From contig NW_026570267.1 of NCBI RefSeq assembly GCF_019649055.1, positions 806,001-870,000 of the forward strand: a stretch of DNA of 64,000 nt. The letters are read 5' to 3'. Shown here one piece after another: positions 24,701 through 39,417 of the stretch; within the stretch, counting starts at the first letter, position 1, and the number at the start of each line of letters is the position of its first letter. Made by a program: the position numbers and the translations under genes. The notes beneath the pieces are model-generated. The model was not told the origin of the DNA, searched no databases, and worked only from the letters and a program-made list of their open reading frames with translations. The stretch comes from Paramacrobiotus metropolitanus. Its lineage: Eukaryota; Tardigrada; Eutardigrada; Parachela; Macrobiotidae.

Positions 24701-27700
24701 TGTTTGCTCTGTGCTGGACCACAAAGAATTGGTTTTCAAATGCGAAGTGAATGCGGTTTTTGTTTGTGTAAATTTGGTGAATAAGTTTGCTTAAGCTTTT
24801 TATGTAATATAGAGCCAGGTCCCAGGGATGCACATTTTTTATACCGTAATAAAAGCTGCGCGCTGTTTTGAAGGTAGTTAATATCCCGGAAGAACTGTTT
24901 TTAAAGTTTTTTTCTCGTAACCAGTTATTCAGTCCTTAGCAAATCTATAACGAAACTGTATGCGGGTATAAAAGGATGGCATTATTTTCGAATGCATAAG
25001 CAGATGTTCTGACGATATGCATATTTTTTATGGCATTCTGGGAGTATTCGATACGCAGAGACGCTTGACATAATAGGATAATATCACCGTCTGCCTATCT
25101 GTTTGCAGAGTTCGCATTTGTTTGCTGTGCGGGGACCATTTAGGCGGATTTGCTCACCATATTCTCAGTCCTTTAATTTCCCACACGATCTGTTACCGAC
25201 ATTCCAAAAATCCCCAGGGCTTTCAAATTGAGACATTTGTTTTTGATGACTGTCGATTGCGAATCGATGTTGACTGTAAATCTTACCACGAATCGTTACG
25301 CGCCGCTCATCCGGGCAATATTGACGACGATCCATCACGAAAGTCCACTGATGGTTATGTATTCGTTGTGGCTGTCAAACGGCGCGCATCCTACTGCATG
25401 ATGAGGTGAGGTTTACTAATTAGCCGTTCATTTCCGTCGTGGCGGGATAACTGTCCATAAGACTGTACTGCCTAAATGAATCGGTGACAGACATAATGCT
25501 CGCCGTCACGTGCACATATTTTTTTTCGAATCCTGCCTAGTTTTGTTAGCCGCGCTGTGTTTTGTCACGGTCTGTTAGATCTTTTCGCATTTGATGGTTT
25601 ACTGTTTTTTGATGTTGTAATATTTTTTAATTGTTGTAGGTGTTTAATGGACATGCTTACCTTGCAAAACACGCTTCGACCTAGCATGGTCATTGCCACG
25701 CTGGACCATGCCGATAATTACACACGGGACGAAGCCAAAGTCCTGGATGAACTGAAAACCATCTGTGAGGAACGTGACGTGAATTTTGTGGTTACCACCA
25801 TTTCCGATGGGTTGCCCATCGGCACATACATGCCGCTCTTGCGCACCTGTTGGGAAGCCAAAGTATCGGCGTCGTACGATCGCGCGTCGACGGCCACCTT
25901 GAACAGCACGATTCCCAGTTTGTCAGATGAGGAGGCTGTACTGATCAAGAGCCGGTCGCTGGAACGCGAGAAGCAGACGGCCAAGCCGATCTCGGCGGTC
26001 TTTGCCAACCGTACGCCGCAGCAGCGCAGTAATATCGCCGCACTCAGCCTCGACGCACCAACCTTTACTACCTTTGGCTTTGAACGTGAGGCGGGACGGA
26101 CAAGGGCCAATATGATGTAAGTACCCCTGATGTCAGATCAGGTGTCGCGTTATGATTTGATGATTAGGGATACCTGATACTGGCGGTGATGACGATGTGT
26201 GTATAAAGTTATGGCATCGATTGTTGGTGTATGATGGTAAAAGGTGCTTGGCGTTTGTTCTAGTGCAGTTATGAAATGGCCATTGTATGCGCTCGTGTTT
26301 GCATGCAATTTGACTGAAACGTGCTTTGTCAAGTTTGTTCATCGATTTTTATGAGTTGATTATTGCTTGATTGCCCTTTTTCATAATCAGCAGGACCATA
26401 CAGGTAAGGAATTAGAGGAATTTACGGTTAACTTCCCCTCGGTCGCGCCTTCGAAGTTTTGTGTTAGCAAAGCACATTGATCAGCGGGAACTGGAGTATT
26501 TTGCATCATGTTTTTGTATTAAGTGTAAAATGTTTTTTAGATTGACCGTCGCGTTAACTGGTGCTCTGTGAAGTCTTTTTATGTGCATTTGTTTTCTGAG
26601 TAAGATAACAAAGCGATCTTGCGTATGAAAACATGGCTGTATGCAATTAATGTTCTGAAAGCACTTTTTATGATAAAATTGTGAGAAGAATATTATGAAT
26701 AGTAAAGTAATGAAAACGCCTCGTCCGCTTTCAGTAAATGCATATTACCGCTTTTGGAGTGAGGCAGTTGTGGGACGTTTTTGGGGGAACATTTAACTTT
26801 TTTTACCCTAATTGGCCGAAATCCTTTTATTATTGCGTTATCGGTTTCACGAAATCGAAATACGAGTAATTGACTATCGCGCCATTGACAGCGTTTCAGC
26901 ATTCCATGTTGTACTTATATTTATTTAGCAACTGTTAAGTTATGCTATTGGGCCGATTTGCATTCAGATATGTGCAGTTGTTTGCGCGAGTACGGAGTGC
27001 AGCTTACACTAGATTGCAGCAAAAGTATCGTATCGTCAACAGGATAATATAACGACTTTACTGTCTATTTACTTATCTGCTTTTCGTTTTCAATACTTGT
27101 AAAAGACACCGTTACTTTTGAATAGAATTTTATATAAGCCTGCCATTGAACGTGCTCGTAGGTTATATTTACACTTGCTAAGTTCGGTTAGTGTTAGTGC
27201 AGTGTTATTGTTATTTTTTGCAGCACTTCAAATGATTTGTCAGCTCCATTTTCAAGATTAGCTACTGATGACGCTCAAGCTGGGCGTTCGACTGGCAGCG
27301 TCGTAGACATGCTGGCTTGTCCAAACGGTCATTCGGGAGGTGATCTAGCCGTATCTGACATGGCGACGGGACCTAATCGGCTTTACTCCGCACACGATGA
27401 TCTCCAGCGATCGAGTCAACTTCGCGGTCAACGGCAAAATGTAGCCACCGGTAAGGTTCTTTTTAAGAAGGCCTGCATTGTGTGTGTGGTGCTGTGGTTG
27501 TCGTGCCCCCGTCTTCAGTGCAAACGTGGTGTGTCCTTTTCTTTTGGTAAATGGCTAATAGTTTTTCTCCGTCGTCTAAATGTGATCCTTGATATGGTGC
27601 TGTTGCATCGGTGGTAGATGCGCTACCCACTGGAAGTACTTATGATATGACCCAATCGGCCACAGAGACGTTAGTCTCTGATACGGCGGCCATTCCGGCC

Positions 27701-30700
27701 ACCAGCTCGAAGGTGACGGATGCTGTTACCCGGTGTTTCGTTACCCGGTCGTCGTCGGCACTGAGCGTATCCAGTCCGATCATGGACGACGCCCGTCGAA
27801 TTCTGCATCCACTGCGCAGAGGGTTTGCCGGTAAAGCTTCTTGATCGTTGTCCTTCTAGCCGTCCTGTTTTCCATCGCGCTGGTTTTTCTGTTTAGTCTT
27901 GTCTTGACAGTGTTGATGGTTTAATTTTGGTTCGTTAGTGTACGCTTAGTAGATCGTGCTTGGTGGTGTCCATATGTTTATTAAGTGAGATAAACTCGTA
28001 GTTGCCTCGTCGCGTCCTTGATCTTTTGCAGCGTAGTGTTCCTGATTTGACACCGATATTCGTTCGCGTGTTTATTTTTGGTTCGCTCGAGATGGATTGC
28101 GCTTTAACGCCGAAAGTTGTATCTGAAACATTGCAGCCAACGCATTTTGGCTTAAAAGCGTGCGCAGGTTGGTTTCAGAATATTTTTTTGTAGTCTGGCA
28201 AGCGAAATCTATTGAAGAATCGCCGTATGAACGGGAAAAATCTCCCACTCAGCGTTTCGTTGGGCGATTGGCAGCAGCCGGAAAATATGCGTCTTTCATG
28301 GATCAGCTGAACGCCAACATTGCCCGTGGTAGCCAGCCGTCTCCGACGGCTCCGCTGGCCCTCCCGGAGTTGATTGAAGATCATGAACAGGATCCACCGA
28401 GTGATGGCTGGGAAGAGGGAGCAGCCGCGTTACGCTCGCCGGGAAATGATCGACAGTTTTTGCTGGGGCTGAAGAAACGTGCTCGTGATATTAAACCGCC
28501 GGAGCGAACTCGACGAGTTGCTGGTCCGGTTGTGCTCCCTTCGCAACACCTTAGTATTTCTCTGGATGATAGCGAAGCAGGTAAGCAGCTCCTTTTGAGT
28601 TGGTGTGAATGAACGTAAGTTGCTGCTGCAAATTTAATATAAATACATTTCGCTTCTGTTTTTTTTTCTTTCGAGCATGTTTCCTTATTCGAAATACACA
28701 ATGATCACTATTCTTGCAAACTTTTTTTGTATTATTTTGTAATTTATTGCATACTTTTTTCGACATAGCGCATTTTTTTGCTATCGCATTTCTTTTGCTG
28801 CTGCTTGAAAGTGCAGTTCTTGCTCGTCATCGAGTTGGACTGACATTTGTTGCCGTAACTGCGATGTCTGATTTTGTTTGACCGTATAGGTTTTCATCGT
28901 AAAGTAGACAGCATCGGTTTGATCGTAATTTCTTGCATGGTGTGGAGGATTATTTGTTAGTAACTGATTTGGTTTGTCTTTGATGCTGATTCTGGCGATA
29001 ACTGCTTTACGTTTTGTTTTCAAGCTTATCCTGATCGCGCTTCGCTGCCGGAATTAGCTGCTAACAAACTGCGAAAAGGCTTTGTCGGCGCTGTGTCGCC
29101 TCTTGACGATAATGTTTTCTTTGCGTCCAGTGAGTTTTTTTGCTTTTTTGCGGTGGCTTTTTTTGCGCCGGTGTGATCAGGCAGTATTTTGCAGGTGATG
29201 AATCCAACTTAGCCACTACCGTGGACAACAGCCATAACATTAAAGATGCGGTTAAGACGGTAAAATTGCACCTGTGATTGCTATCAGTACGTAAAATTTG
29301 AGGAAAATCTTATTTATGGCAATCTTTTACAACAGAAGCCCGCCAAACCAAAGCGCGAAAAGGAAAACAAGTCCGTCAAGAAATCTAAAGATGTACGTTT
29401 TCCATCTTCTGTAATTCGTAACAAGAAAAAGACATTATGTTGGTTGATTTCAGAAGAAACAGAAAAAAGCAGAAGTTACATTCGAATCTCTGGCACCGTC
29501 CGCTGATAATCCAATTCCACTTTTTATTGAAATGTGCATTAAATTCATTGAAAACCGAGGTGAGTGCGAGAAAATTATTTTTTGCTAGTTAGCAAGGGGA
29601 TGTATTGGTTTTTGTTTCATTTAGAAATGAAATATTTAGCACGAAATGTCAATTTGAATTTTCAAAGGTATTGACACCGAAGGAATTTACCGCGTGTCCG
29701 GCAGTCGTGTTCATGCGGACCAGTTATTACACAAGTTTTTGTCCCATCCTGCCTCCGTCGATTTATATGCCATGGATATCCCCATCTATAATGTCACCAC
29801 AGCACTCAAGACCTATCTGGTCGAACAGACGCCGCCTGTGATACCACAGTCGTTTATTGATGAGCTGCGCGATGCAAATTGTGCGTAAAAATGAAACACT
29901 ATGCGCTCGTTTTTGTATACGAGTAGTGATGTTGTGTTTCGTCCAGTCAACAGGTGTATATTGTTTGTTGTAGTTATGCGTGACAAAAACGACAGAATCC
30001 ATCTGATTAAATCAGCTCTGGCTCGTCTGACTCCAACACACTTCCAGTTGTTGAAATATATATTTGCTCATTTACGCCGGTAAGTCTGTGCGTCCATTAA
30101 AATATTTTACAGTTAAAAGTTAATTCTGCTATGAGTGTCGTGAAGTATTCTGCAGCATCGCGAGGTTTTGCGTTAAACATCGAAGGAATGGTAAACAGCT
30201 TTTTGTGGGATTTTAGAGTTTCCGAGAACAGTCGAAGGAATAAAATGGACGTGAACAATCTGACCTTGTGTTTGTGGCCCACATTGTGCCCGATTGAATT
30301 CCCCAACGATCTGGCGCGCTTTGAGAGCGTTCGCATGGAAGTATCGGAAATCCTGTCGACCATGATCAGTAGTTATGACAAGATTTTTGAGCCGAATTAC
30401 GTCGCACTGCCCTTGACCAACGGGTCGCAACCGGTCTCGCCGCCCCCACAAATCGGTACCCTTGCTCACGAGGCCGCCGAAGCGGCTCGCCAACGGGTGA
30501 ATCGCGCTAGTTTCAATGGAACCGGCGGAAACGGCGTCCCGCTGACATCCCCACAACGTCCCATTCCCCCGCCGTTCCCAGCGGCCTCCTCATCGTCCAA
30601 TGCGTCGTCTTCCTCGTCCCTCGATGCTGGCAAAACGCCAGCGGGGACGGCATTGATGCAAGCGCCGGTCGTATCTAGTCTTAAGAGTGTTCAGGTTTAA
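18795..30700 (+). CDS. ARHGAP35: p190 Rho GTPase-activating protein, 22 exons
   Basis: Exons: 18795-19193, 21078-21180, 21475-21726, 21909-22179, 22411-22575, 22654-22887, 22974-23486, 23709-23826, 23935-24058, 24138-24597, 25109-25405, 25640-26116, 27224-27450, 27618-27830, 28194-28580, 29025-29129, 29195-29259, 29336-29392, 29454-29559, 29668-29880, 29974-30079 and 30217-30700. All phases agree, giving 1791 residues (human about 1500). Order: an N-terminal GTPase-like domain with GSGKSCLCNRF, the G4-like TKTD and the G5-like ETSA; a helical FF-repeat region (about 260-640); two pseudoGTPase folds (about 650-1140; VVKLLILGKNELADSF, then FLPHGCLCVYDSKE); a low-complexity linker rich in Ser, Thr and charged residues; and a C-terminal RhoGAP domain (about 1505-1690) with GIYRVSG, whose Arg1533 is the catalytic finger, plus LWPTL. 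It accelerates Rho GTP hydrolysis to remodel actin. ARHGAP5 and ARHGAP35 cannot be told apart in an invertebrate. The long linker is the least certain part. Confidence 0.95.
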
Positions 30701-30885
30701 TCTGTGTTTTTTTGATTTTTGTTTTTATACCAAGTGGGAGGTTCAGCATTCGGGATGTGAAATAGGGTTGTTTTTATATGATTTTATTTTACGGGTGTTT
30801 TGCTGAGAAGAAAGGGCTTTTACAATATCAGTATTGATTTTCTGTTAGTTCCTTTTTTACAAGTATTGCATTGGTCATCCGTATC

Positions 30886-30891
30886 AATAAA
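30886..30891 (+). promoter_or_regulatory. Polyadenylation signal for p190RhoGAP
   Basis: AATAAA 186 bases after the p190RhoGAP stop, followed by AT-rich sequence and a GT-rich stretch. Confidence 0.55.
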
Positions 30892-31756
30892 ATTATAACC
30901 GTGTTGGAAAAACCGTGAATGTTGTAGTTTCTGGAGATCCTGGACCTAATTGCCATGTTCAGGGCATAATTAGCGCGGACAGCTGAGTGGAATCTTATCT
31001 CTAAAACTGAGAAAATAACAAATCTTAAAAAATATTATATGTTTTTGAAATCAGAAGATGAAGCAGTACTCGCGGTGTATGTTTTTATGGGTTTAATACC
31101 GCATTCGGGGAGATTATGAATACAAAGTGCACCGATAAACCGAGACCGCCGACTGTTAGCCAAAATCTTTACTTGAAACTCGACAAAAAATGCAGAAGTA
31201 CCGCACGAGTACCTTATCTCACACCTTTTTATACATGCAAATCTGAACTTATAATGTGCCAAATGGTTTTACCCCCAAAAGTCTGTGCTAGTAAACAAAG
31301 GAAATTAATTAAATTATTACAATTTGTCAAAAATAATTTGGTCGATGCTCAGTATACATGTGCTTATATATAGGAAAGAACACGCATGCGCACGCATGAA
31401 AAGGTCATGAGTGTAATAAGACGCCATCTGATAAAATAAATATGATCAAGAATGTTGCGGCATCTTCGAAAAAATAAAGTAAAAATGTTGACTATGTACT
31501 TGTATATTTGGTGTGGACAAATTGCATTCTGCTTTAATTACCCTTTCTGTATTACAGCAATAGCTGTAACATTTGTAAACAGTTTTTTTGGCTGAAAAGT
31601 CTACTTTTTTGGTTCAACCGAAGTTGTCTTTTACTTCTGTTTGCTGTTTATTCTGCTCAAAGTCTCCATAATTAATCACGAGAAAGTCGACTACCGCTAA
31701 CGGTTAAGCAATGTTACTGTACTAGGAAAGTGCACCGCTGTGGGCTAGCACTGAAA

Positions 31757-31982
31757 GACCGAAGCGAAGCGGGAAACAAATTAAATAAACACTTTCGCAG
31801 GTTTATCTTTTTTTAAACTTCCCACTTTAATTTATTATTTTTTGTGTTCATTAAATACAGTCTTCAACATTATCTTCCTCTTATGAATTTTATGTAAAAT
31901 ATGAAGGCGTGACCTACATGACCGATGTGACCGACTAAGTCCCGTTTTCTTGAACATAAAGGACCTTCGCTTCGCTTCGGTC
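31757..31982. repeat. Segment bounded by a perfect 15-bp inverted repeat
   Basis: GACCGAAGCGAAGCG at 31757-31771 is exactly reverse-complemented at 31968-31982, with 196 bp between. The GC-rich arms contrast with the AT-rich surroundings. No matching target duplication is visible, so it may be a decayed MITE or a chance hairpin. Confidence 0.4.
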
Positions 31983-33299
31983 GATTATCAGGATTACCGG
32001 TATCCGCCTGTATTCAGTTTTTACTACGTCCGTGTGTCATCGCTGTGTTGTCGTTTTTGAATCTGCAGATTGGATCTGCGCAGTGCCTTGTTCTTCTATA
32101 TTATATGCATTGCCGTCTTTTTTTAAAACACAAATGCTTCTGTTTCAAGCAGAAATTATATTTTTATATTTGGTTAATATTGTATCTAGAATACGCGCAG
32201 TAGCACAACCATTGCATACAACAATTCATACTATTATAATCGCCTACATTAAGTAATAATTATCAAGTAACATGATGTGACCCGCTGGTTTTTCGGGGGG
32301 CTAAGTTAAGTCATAAGCTAAATTAATTACTTATACAAAATGGAGGTAATCCGAATGCTAGTTCTACTGCTGCAATTATTAAGCAAAGGGAAATCGTAAG
32401 TTATTCAGAGTATACTTTGTCGAAGCCGATGAATTGACATACAATGTGTTTAATGTATGTGCGCAATCGTATAAGTCGGTTAACCAGCGATATTGATACT
32501 GGCATACACAAAATATTATTAATTTTTACGATTAATTACCGTATGTAAATTGTGTATGTTTTACTGTTAGTGCTCATAAATCTACGACTAGTGCAGCATT
32601 TCATATTAGGTAAGTATACTATCGTAAATCTGTAGGTACGTACTACTGTACATCGATATCACGTTTACTTCTACAGATATATCGCATGCGCGAAAAGTGC
32701 TTGTGAACTGCTTGTGAAAACTTTGCAACGCTCTTGTTGTTGGTCAATACAGTAATGTATTGGTTGCTACCCTACGGTAGGTTTCATCCAGTACACAACG
32801 TGTATCCTAATTGCCAATTATGATGACAGCACCATTACTTAACGCGTCCCGACCTTCTCAGATATATGGGAATCCATCTTTGTGCTCTTGTGGTTTTGCA
32901 CCGGAAACAACATACCACTTTTCCAATCATTGTTCTTTTTATAAGCATCCCTCGTTTACTGTATTGCGAAATTCCTAGAACATGCTGGCTTTACAGAACT
33001 GGGTTTCCTTAACATAAAGTGGCTGTTGCCGCCGCTTTCTGAAGTTTTGGAGCTCTCAAACAGATTTCGGTGATCCAATGATAAGCGACTAGTTTTTACT
33101 GTCTATGCTTACTCTGTTACCTTGGCAATTCTAATAATTTGATATTTGCTGGAGCAATGGTCCTTGAAAAGACTACGTATACGCTTTATGTTTATGCAAC
33201 AACAACAACAACAACATGACAGCACCAGGATAAGCCGTTCATCATATCTGATGGGATCGAACAGGCAAAAATGTACCGAGGAACTGGGGAGTAATCATC

Positions 33300-33760
33300 A
33301 GGATGCAGATATTGTGCTACCTCGTGACCTCATATAGCCGCCGAGCCGATATGAAGCCGCAACCGTAGCCAGCCGATTGGATACCGATATCTCTAAACAG
33401 GTGATTTTTTCTCTTAAGCTTTTATTGAATGTCTGCGGTTAAAAATTTACAGGAGCAAATACCATGAACGCATAATGTATGTTTAAAGATTCTATCGAAT
33501 GTGGATAAGCTGAAGTTGCATGAGGATTTACTGGATGTTATCACCAATCTCACAACCGGCACCCTCTAATCGTATCATAGGGAAATTTCGATCCCCGTGT
33601 AATTCAACACCAGTAAATATTTTCCGGATTTGTTAAAGGCTACTTTGTGGGTATCGAAATTCCTGGTTGATTACATTCAGATTTCCGGTCAGAATTTCTG
33701 TGAGTGTGCCGGTAAATTAAACGAAATTAATAAAATCACGATATTTGCACGATCCGCTTT
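33300..33760 (+). pseudogene. Decayed coding remnant, family not recognised
   Basis: One frame stays coding-like across about 460 bases, but is interrupted by TAG once, TGA once and TAA twice. Readable parts are SRYEAATVASRLDTDISKQ before a plausible gtg...ttacag intron (about 33401-33452), then ILSNVDKLKLHEDLLDVITN and FPDLLKATLWVSKFLVDYIQ. The persistence of one frame over several stops, with non-random amphipathic composition, suggests a dead gene copy. I do not recognise the parent family. Confidence 0.35.
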
Positions 33761-35448
33761 TGTCAAAATTACACTCGGCGTGATGTCCAACTTCCGGGGA
33801 AGACTGTACACATGCCTGGTGTTCTATTGTATGACTTACGATCAGTGTGGGAACTGTCGCGACGACAAGGCCACGTCGGGTCGTAATTTGACCGACCATC
33901 CCAGCGCTGCAGCGCATTCTTGCTCGCAGTACATAATTTTGGTAGGTCATCTGTCTCTGCGGCAGACTTAATGATTAAAAAATGAATACTTCAAGTATAC
34001 TGCACATTGTGCACAATGCGCTAATTGGTGTCTGAGATACAGTAATCGACTTAATGTAATGAATAGTATCTGCCAGGATGTTTTATTAGTTTTTGAATTT
34101 ATATTGTACACAGTGCTGGTATCAATTTCTCGAGGTTTATACTGCAGCGCAAGGCTACTTCATTCTTTTTTTAGGCCCCTTTGTGATGTGCAGGTCGGCC
34201 TGCCCTTTTTTGCGGCGCCAAAGTGTTGCCTTGTTGTCAATTACGTAACACTTTGTTTCATTATTTTAGTAAAATTGTTAACTACGCTGTATCGACGATC
34301 TTGAATTGCACCAACCACAGGACAATAAAGGCTGACAAACAAAGTGATGCAACGTGTGCGGGCGGCAACAGTAATAATACCAATATCACAAACCCGTATG
34401 TCGCATCACGCCATGACTGAATTTAGACAAAGTTAAAAATCCAAATTTGCTATTGAATGGGTTTACGTTCTACGGTTCTACCGTCGAAACTCGAAAGGGC
34501 GTATAGTATAAACTATAAGGTATCACTACGGTTGTAGCATGAATCTGTCTGCGCCATGCTGCGCAATACACATTTTGCAATGCTGCGCTTACCGTCGTAC
34601 CGCACAGCCAGGAAACGACCGGATAACTACGAGTAGGGTCACTCACGTAGCTCCGCTGATTAGAAGGGAGCGCAGACCAGCGTCCTTTGACATTTCATGT
34701 AATTTATTACATAATTAATTCCTGATACAAGTTTGGTTGACGTGTTTGCTGTAAAACTGATACAAAACAATGTGGCGAAACCGATGCAACCTTTTAAAAA
34801 AGTTATAAATGAAAAAGGATAGTGATACAACATAATTCGGAAAACGTTCTCGCCATCCCATTCATTCAAAGGTAAGTATTGTCTTTTTTAATTGAGGTCA
34901 TGCGCGTACACATCGTAATGAATAGAAATTCGAAGCAGAAATTAATAAAATTTTGTAAGCTAGGACCTATATTCGGTCAAGGTACTGAAAATTCGAACAT
35001 ATTATACTGTTGAGGTTTACCGTTATAAAAATTTGAATATCTTGCATGCATGAATTATTATAATTTATATACGAATTTTTTTAACCGTTTCTCCGTAAAC
35101 AGTACTTCAGTATACACGTATGCTAGCTAGCTCAGCGGAGTCGGCGTTACTGATCTTATCTCGTTTCTTGGCTTGGTCTATTCTAATGGCTTTGAGCTGA
35201 TCCGTAGGTGCCTGGTACTGCAGCGTTGTGTCTGCCGCTAGACCATTGGCTCGTTTGCTTATCCAGCCTCTCACCATACCGTACGTTGATTGGCTTTGTT
35301 GGTCATGGTTAAGTAGACAGAAGCCTCCCAAAAAAATAGTTACCGATTAGAGGCAGTACTACAGCTACATTTTCGGATCTCATTAGTACTGTAGATCCAT
35401 TCCGAAATCCCGTAAAATATTTTTAAAGTACACACTGTAGAATGGAGT

Positions 35449-35853
35449 ATGGAGCAATTTAATGTATGTGAAAAAATAGTCCTCTCTATCATTGTTGGTT
35501 CAATCAGTAATTTTCTGGGAGCCGAATACTCCAAAATCGCAGCGGATCCCGAGTATTTTATATTACGATGCTTCATTTTAACAGTTCCTATTGTAATTAT
35601 ATCAGGGATAGTGGGATGGACTTATCGCATTCGGTTAAGGAGATATTGCGCTGCTCTGTCTGCGTGTTGCTCTTGGATTGGAATAAAATTATGCAGTCTT
35701 TTACGCAGAATCCGCCGCCGCTGGGCAGGAGACCTGACAAATCGTGTTGCGGCTGCCGAGTCCCACGTCGTTCGTTTACATGGATCTGGTTCGCAGATTC
35801 GCGTAAGGACCCTCGACCCAGCGGGAGACTATCAATACGCGGACCAGGTTTAA
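35449..35853 (+). CDS. Small hypothetical membrane protein (134 aa)
   Basis: Single-exon ORF with an ATG in ordinary context. The first 90 residues hold two hydrophobic segments (around residues 10-26 and 42-60, the latter containing FILTVPIVIISGIVGW), followed by a highly basic stretch (LLRRIRRRW) and a hydrophilic tail. That pattern suggests a two-pass membrane protein with a basic cytoplasmic tail. I recognise no family. It weakly resembles the ORF at 40702-41004. The last codons (GAC CAG) abut gtttaa, a possible splice donor that would join in phase to the RPB2 fragment 179 bases on; this is discussed as a finding. Chance ORF status cannot be ruled out. Confidence 0.4.
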   Translation: MEQFNVCEKIVLSIIVGSISNFLGAEYSKIAADPEYFILRCFILTVPIVIISGIVGWTYRIRLRRYCAALSACCSWIGIKLCSLLRRIRRRWAGDLTNRVAAAESHVVRLHGSGSQIRVRTLDPAGDYQYADQV

Positions 35854-36026
35854 ATGTAAGCAGTGGCAATCAGAACAGTGATCTCCTGACTGATCACCAG
35901 GAACCGAAGGTCATCAAATCGTAACACCGCTCGCTTATGTCCTCGCGCCACGTAGCCCGCCGTCCACGACTGCGCGCAGCCTGTCGAAGAAATGACCCCG
36001 TATGTTTATAATATGATGTGTTGCAG

Positions 36027-38540
<2,514 letters not shown>

Positions 38541-39417
38541 CTAGTGTGGACTATGAGCTCTTGCTGTTTTATGGAGAGTCCGGCGCGAAGACATTGTTTA
38601 CGCTGTGCTGATGTTTTATGAGGTTTTTTGTACAGGGTTTTTCAGTATTGTGATTGGTGCAGATTCTCCACTGTCTTTAGACTGCTTTATTGATCTGAAA
38701 TTTCCGATTCACCGAACTTTTCTGACTGAATGGAACCGGGTCTTTAATTTTGAGAAAAAAGTTGCGCTGCACATTGTACACATTGCTTTCAGTTGCTCGC
38801 GTGACCGCGTCTGATCTTTTTTCCAACAACACATGAGGATGTGCTTCTTAGTTGTAAATGTTACCTTGCAAATCCTTACTTGCAAATATGCCCTTTGAGC
38901 GAAGATTTGACGCATTGATGTGAGCTTGCCGAAGTGACAGCGATCTTGAAAGTGCTTGTGATGTACTCATAAATCCCGCAAAGATGGGTGGGCGGTTTTT
39001 TGCTTTTGCTGTTGTGGGCAAAAGTAGGAGCCTGCTGGGACAGTTATCTGGTTTCACGACAATCAAAACCGAGGGGCAATAAAAATTGTGAATTCAAGGT
39101 ATCTCGAAGCTTATTAAAAATAAAAAAAGTAGTAGAATTAGTCCAAGTGTCGCTTCTAACGATTCTTAGCATTATGACTCATTTAAGTACATTGTCGAAC
39201 AAATGCCAAACCAAAGAAGCTGAAGAATCGGAAACGCCCATACACATGAAAAGAATTAGTTTGTCATTGTCATAAAGGTAACATCATCAGAATTTCGTTC
39301 CTTGAAGTTATTCTTAACATTGAACTTCCTTCAAAGCATGTTAAAGTTAAAGCGAAAAATATCGATAGATGTATTTTAGTGATGTAAATTGTGCAAATTC
39401 CTTTCAGTTGCTCGCGT
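38541..39417. other. Intergenic between the RPB2 fragment and POMP
   Basis: The only recognisable content is a partial copy of the POMP terminal exon near 38771-38850. The remaining frames look random. Confidence 0.45.
38771..38850 (-). repeat. Partial duplicate of the POMP terminal coding exon
   Basis: About 65-80 bases match 39387-39455 with a 7-base insertion and scattered changes. The shared parts include tttcagttgctcgcgt and ccaacaac, then atgaggatgt. In the POMP frame on the minus strand this copy reads EAHPHVLLEK, against EVHPHLLLEKD in the real gene. It then runs past the normal stop because that TAG is not preserved. Confidence 0.6.

Larger units (their letters stand above)
30701..35448. 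other. Gene-poor stretch with repeats and decayed coding remnants
   Basis: About 4.7 kb between the p190RhoGAP stop and a small membrane-protein ORF. It contains a poly(A) signal at 30886, a 15-bp inverted repeat pair at 31757 and 31968, a short CAA repeat near 33196-33215, and a reading frame with several stops at 33300-33760. The N-terminal exons of RPB2, expected upstream of the fragment at 36027, are not here. Confidence 0.5.
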
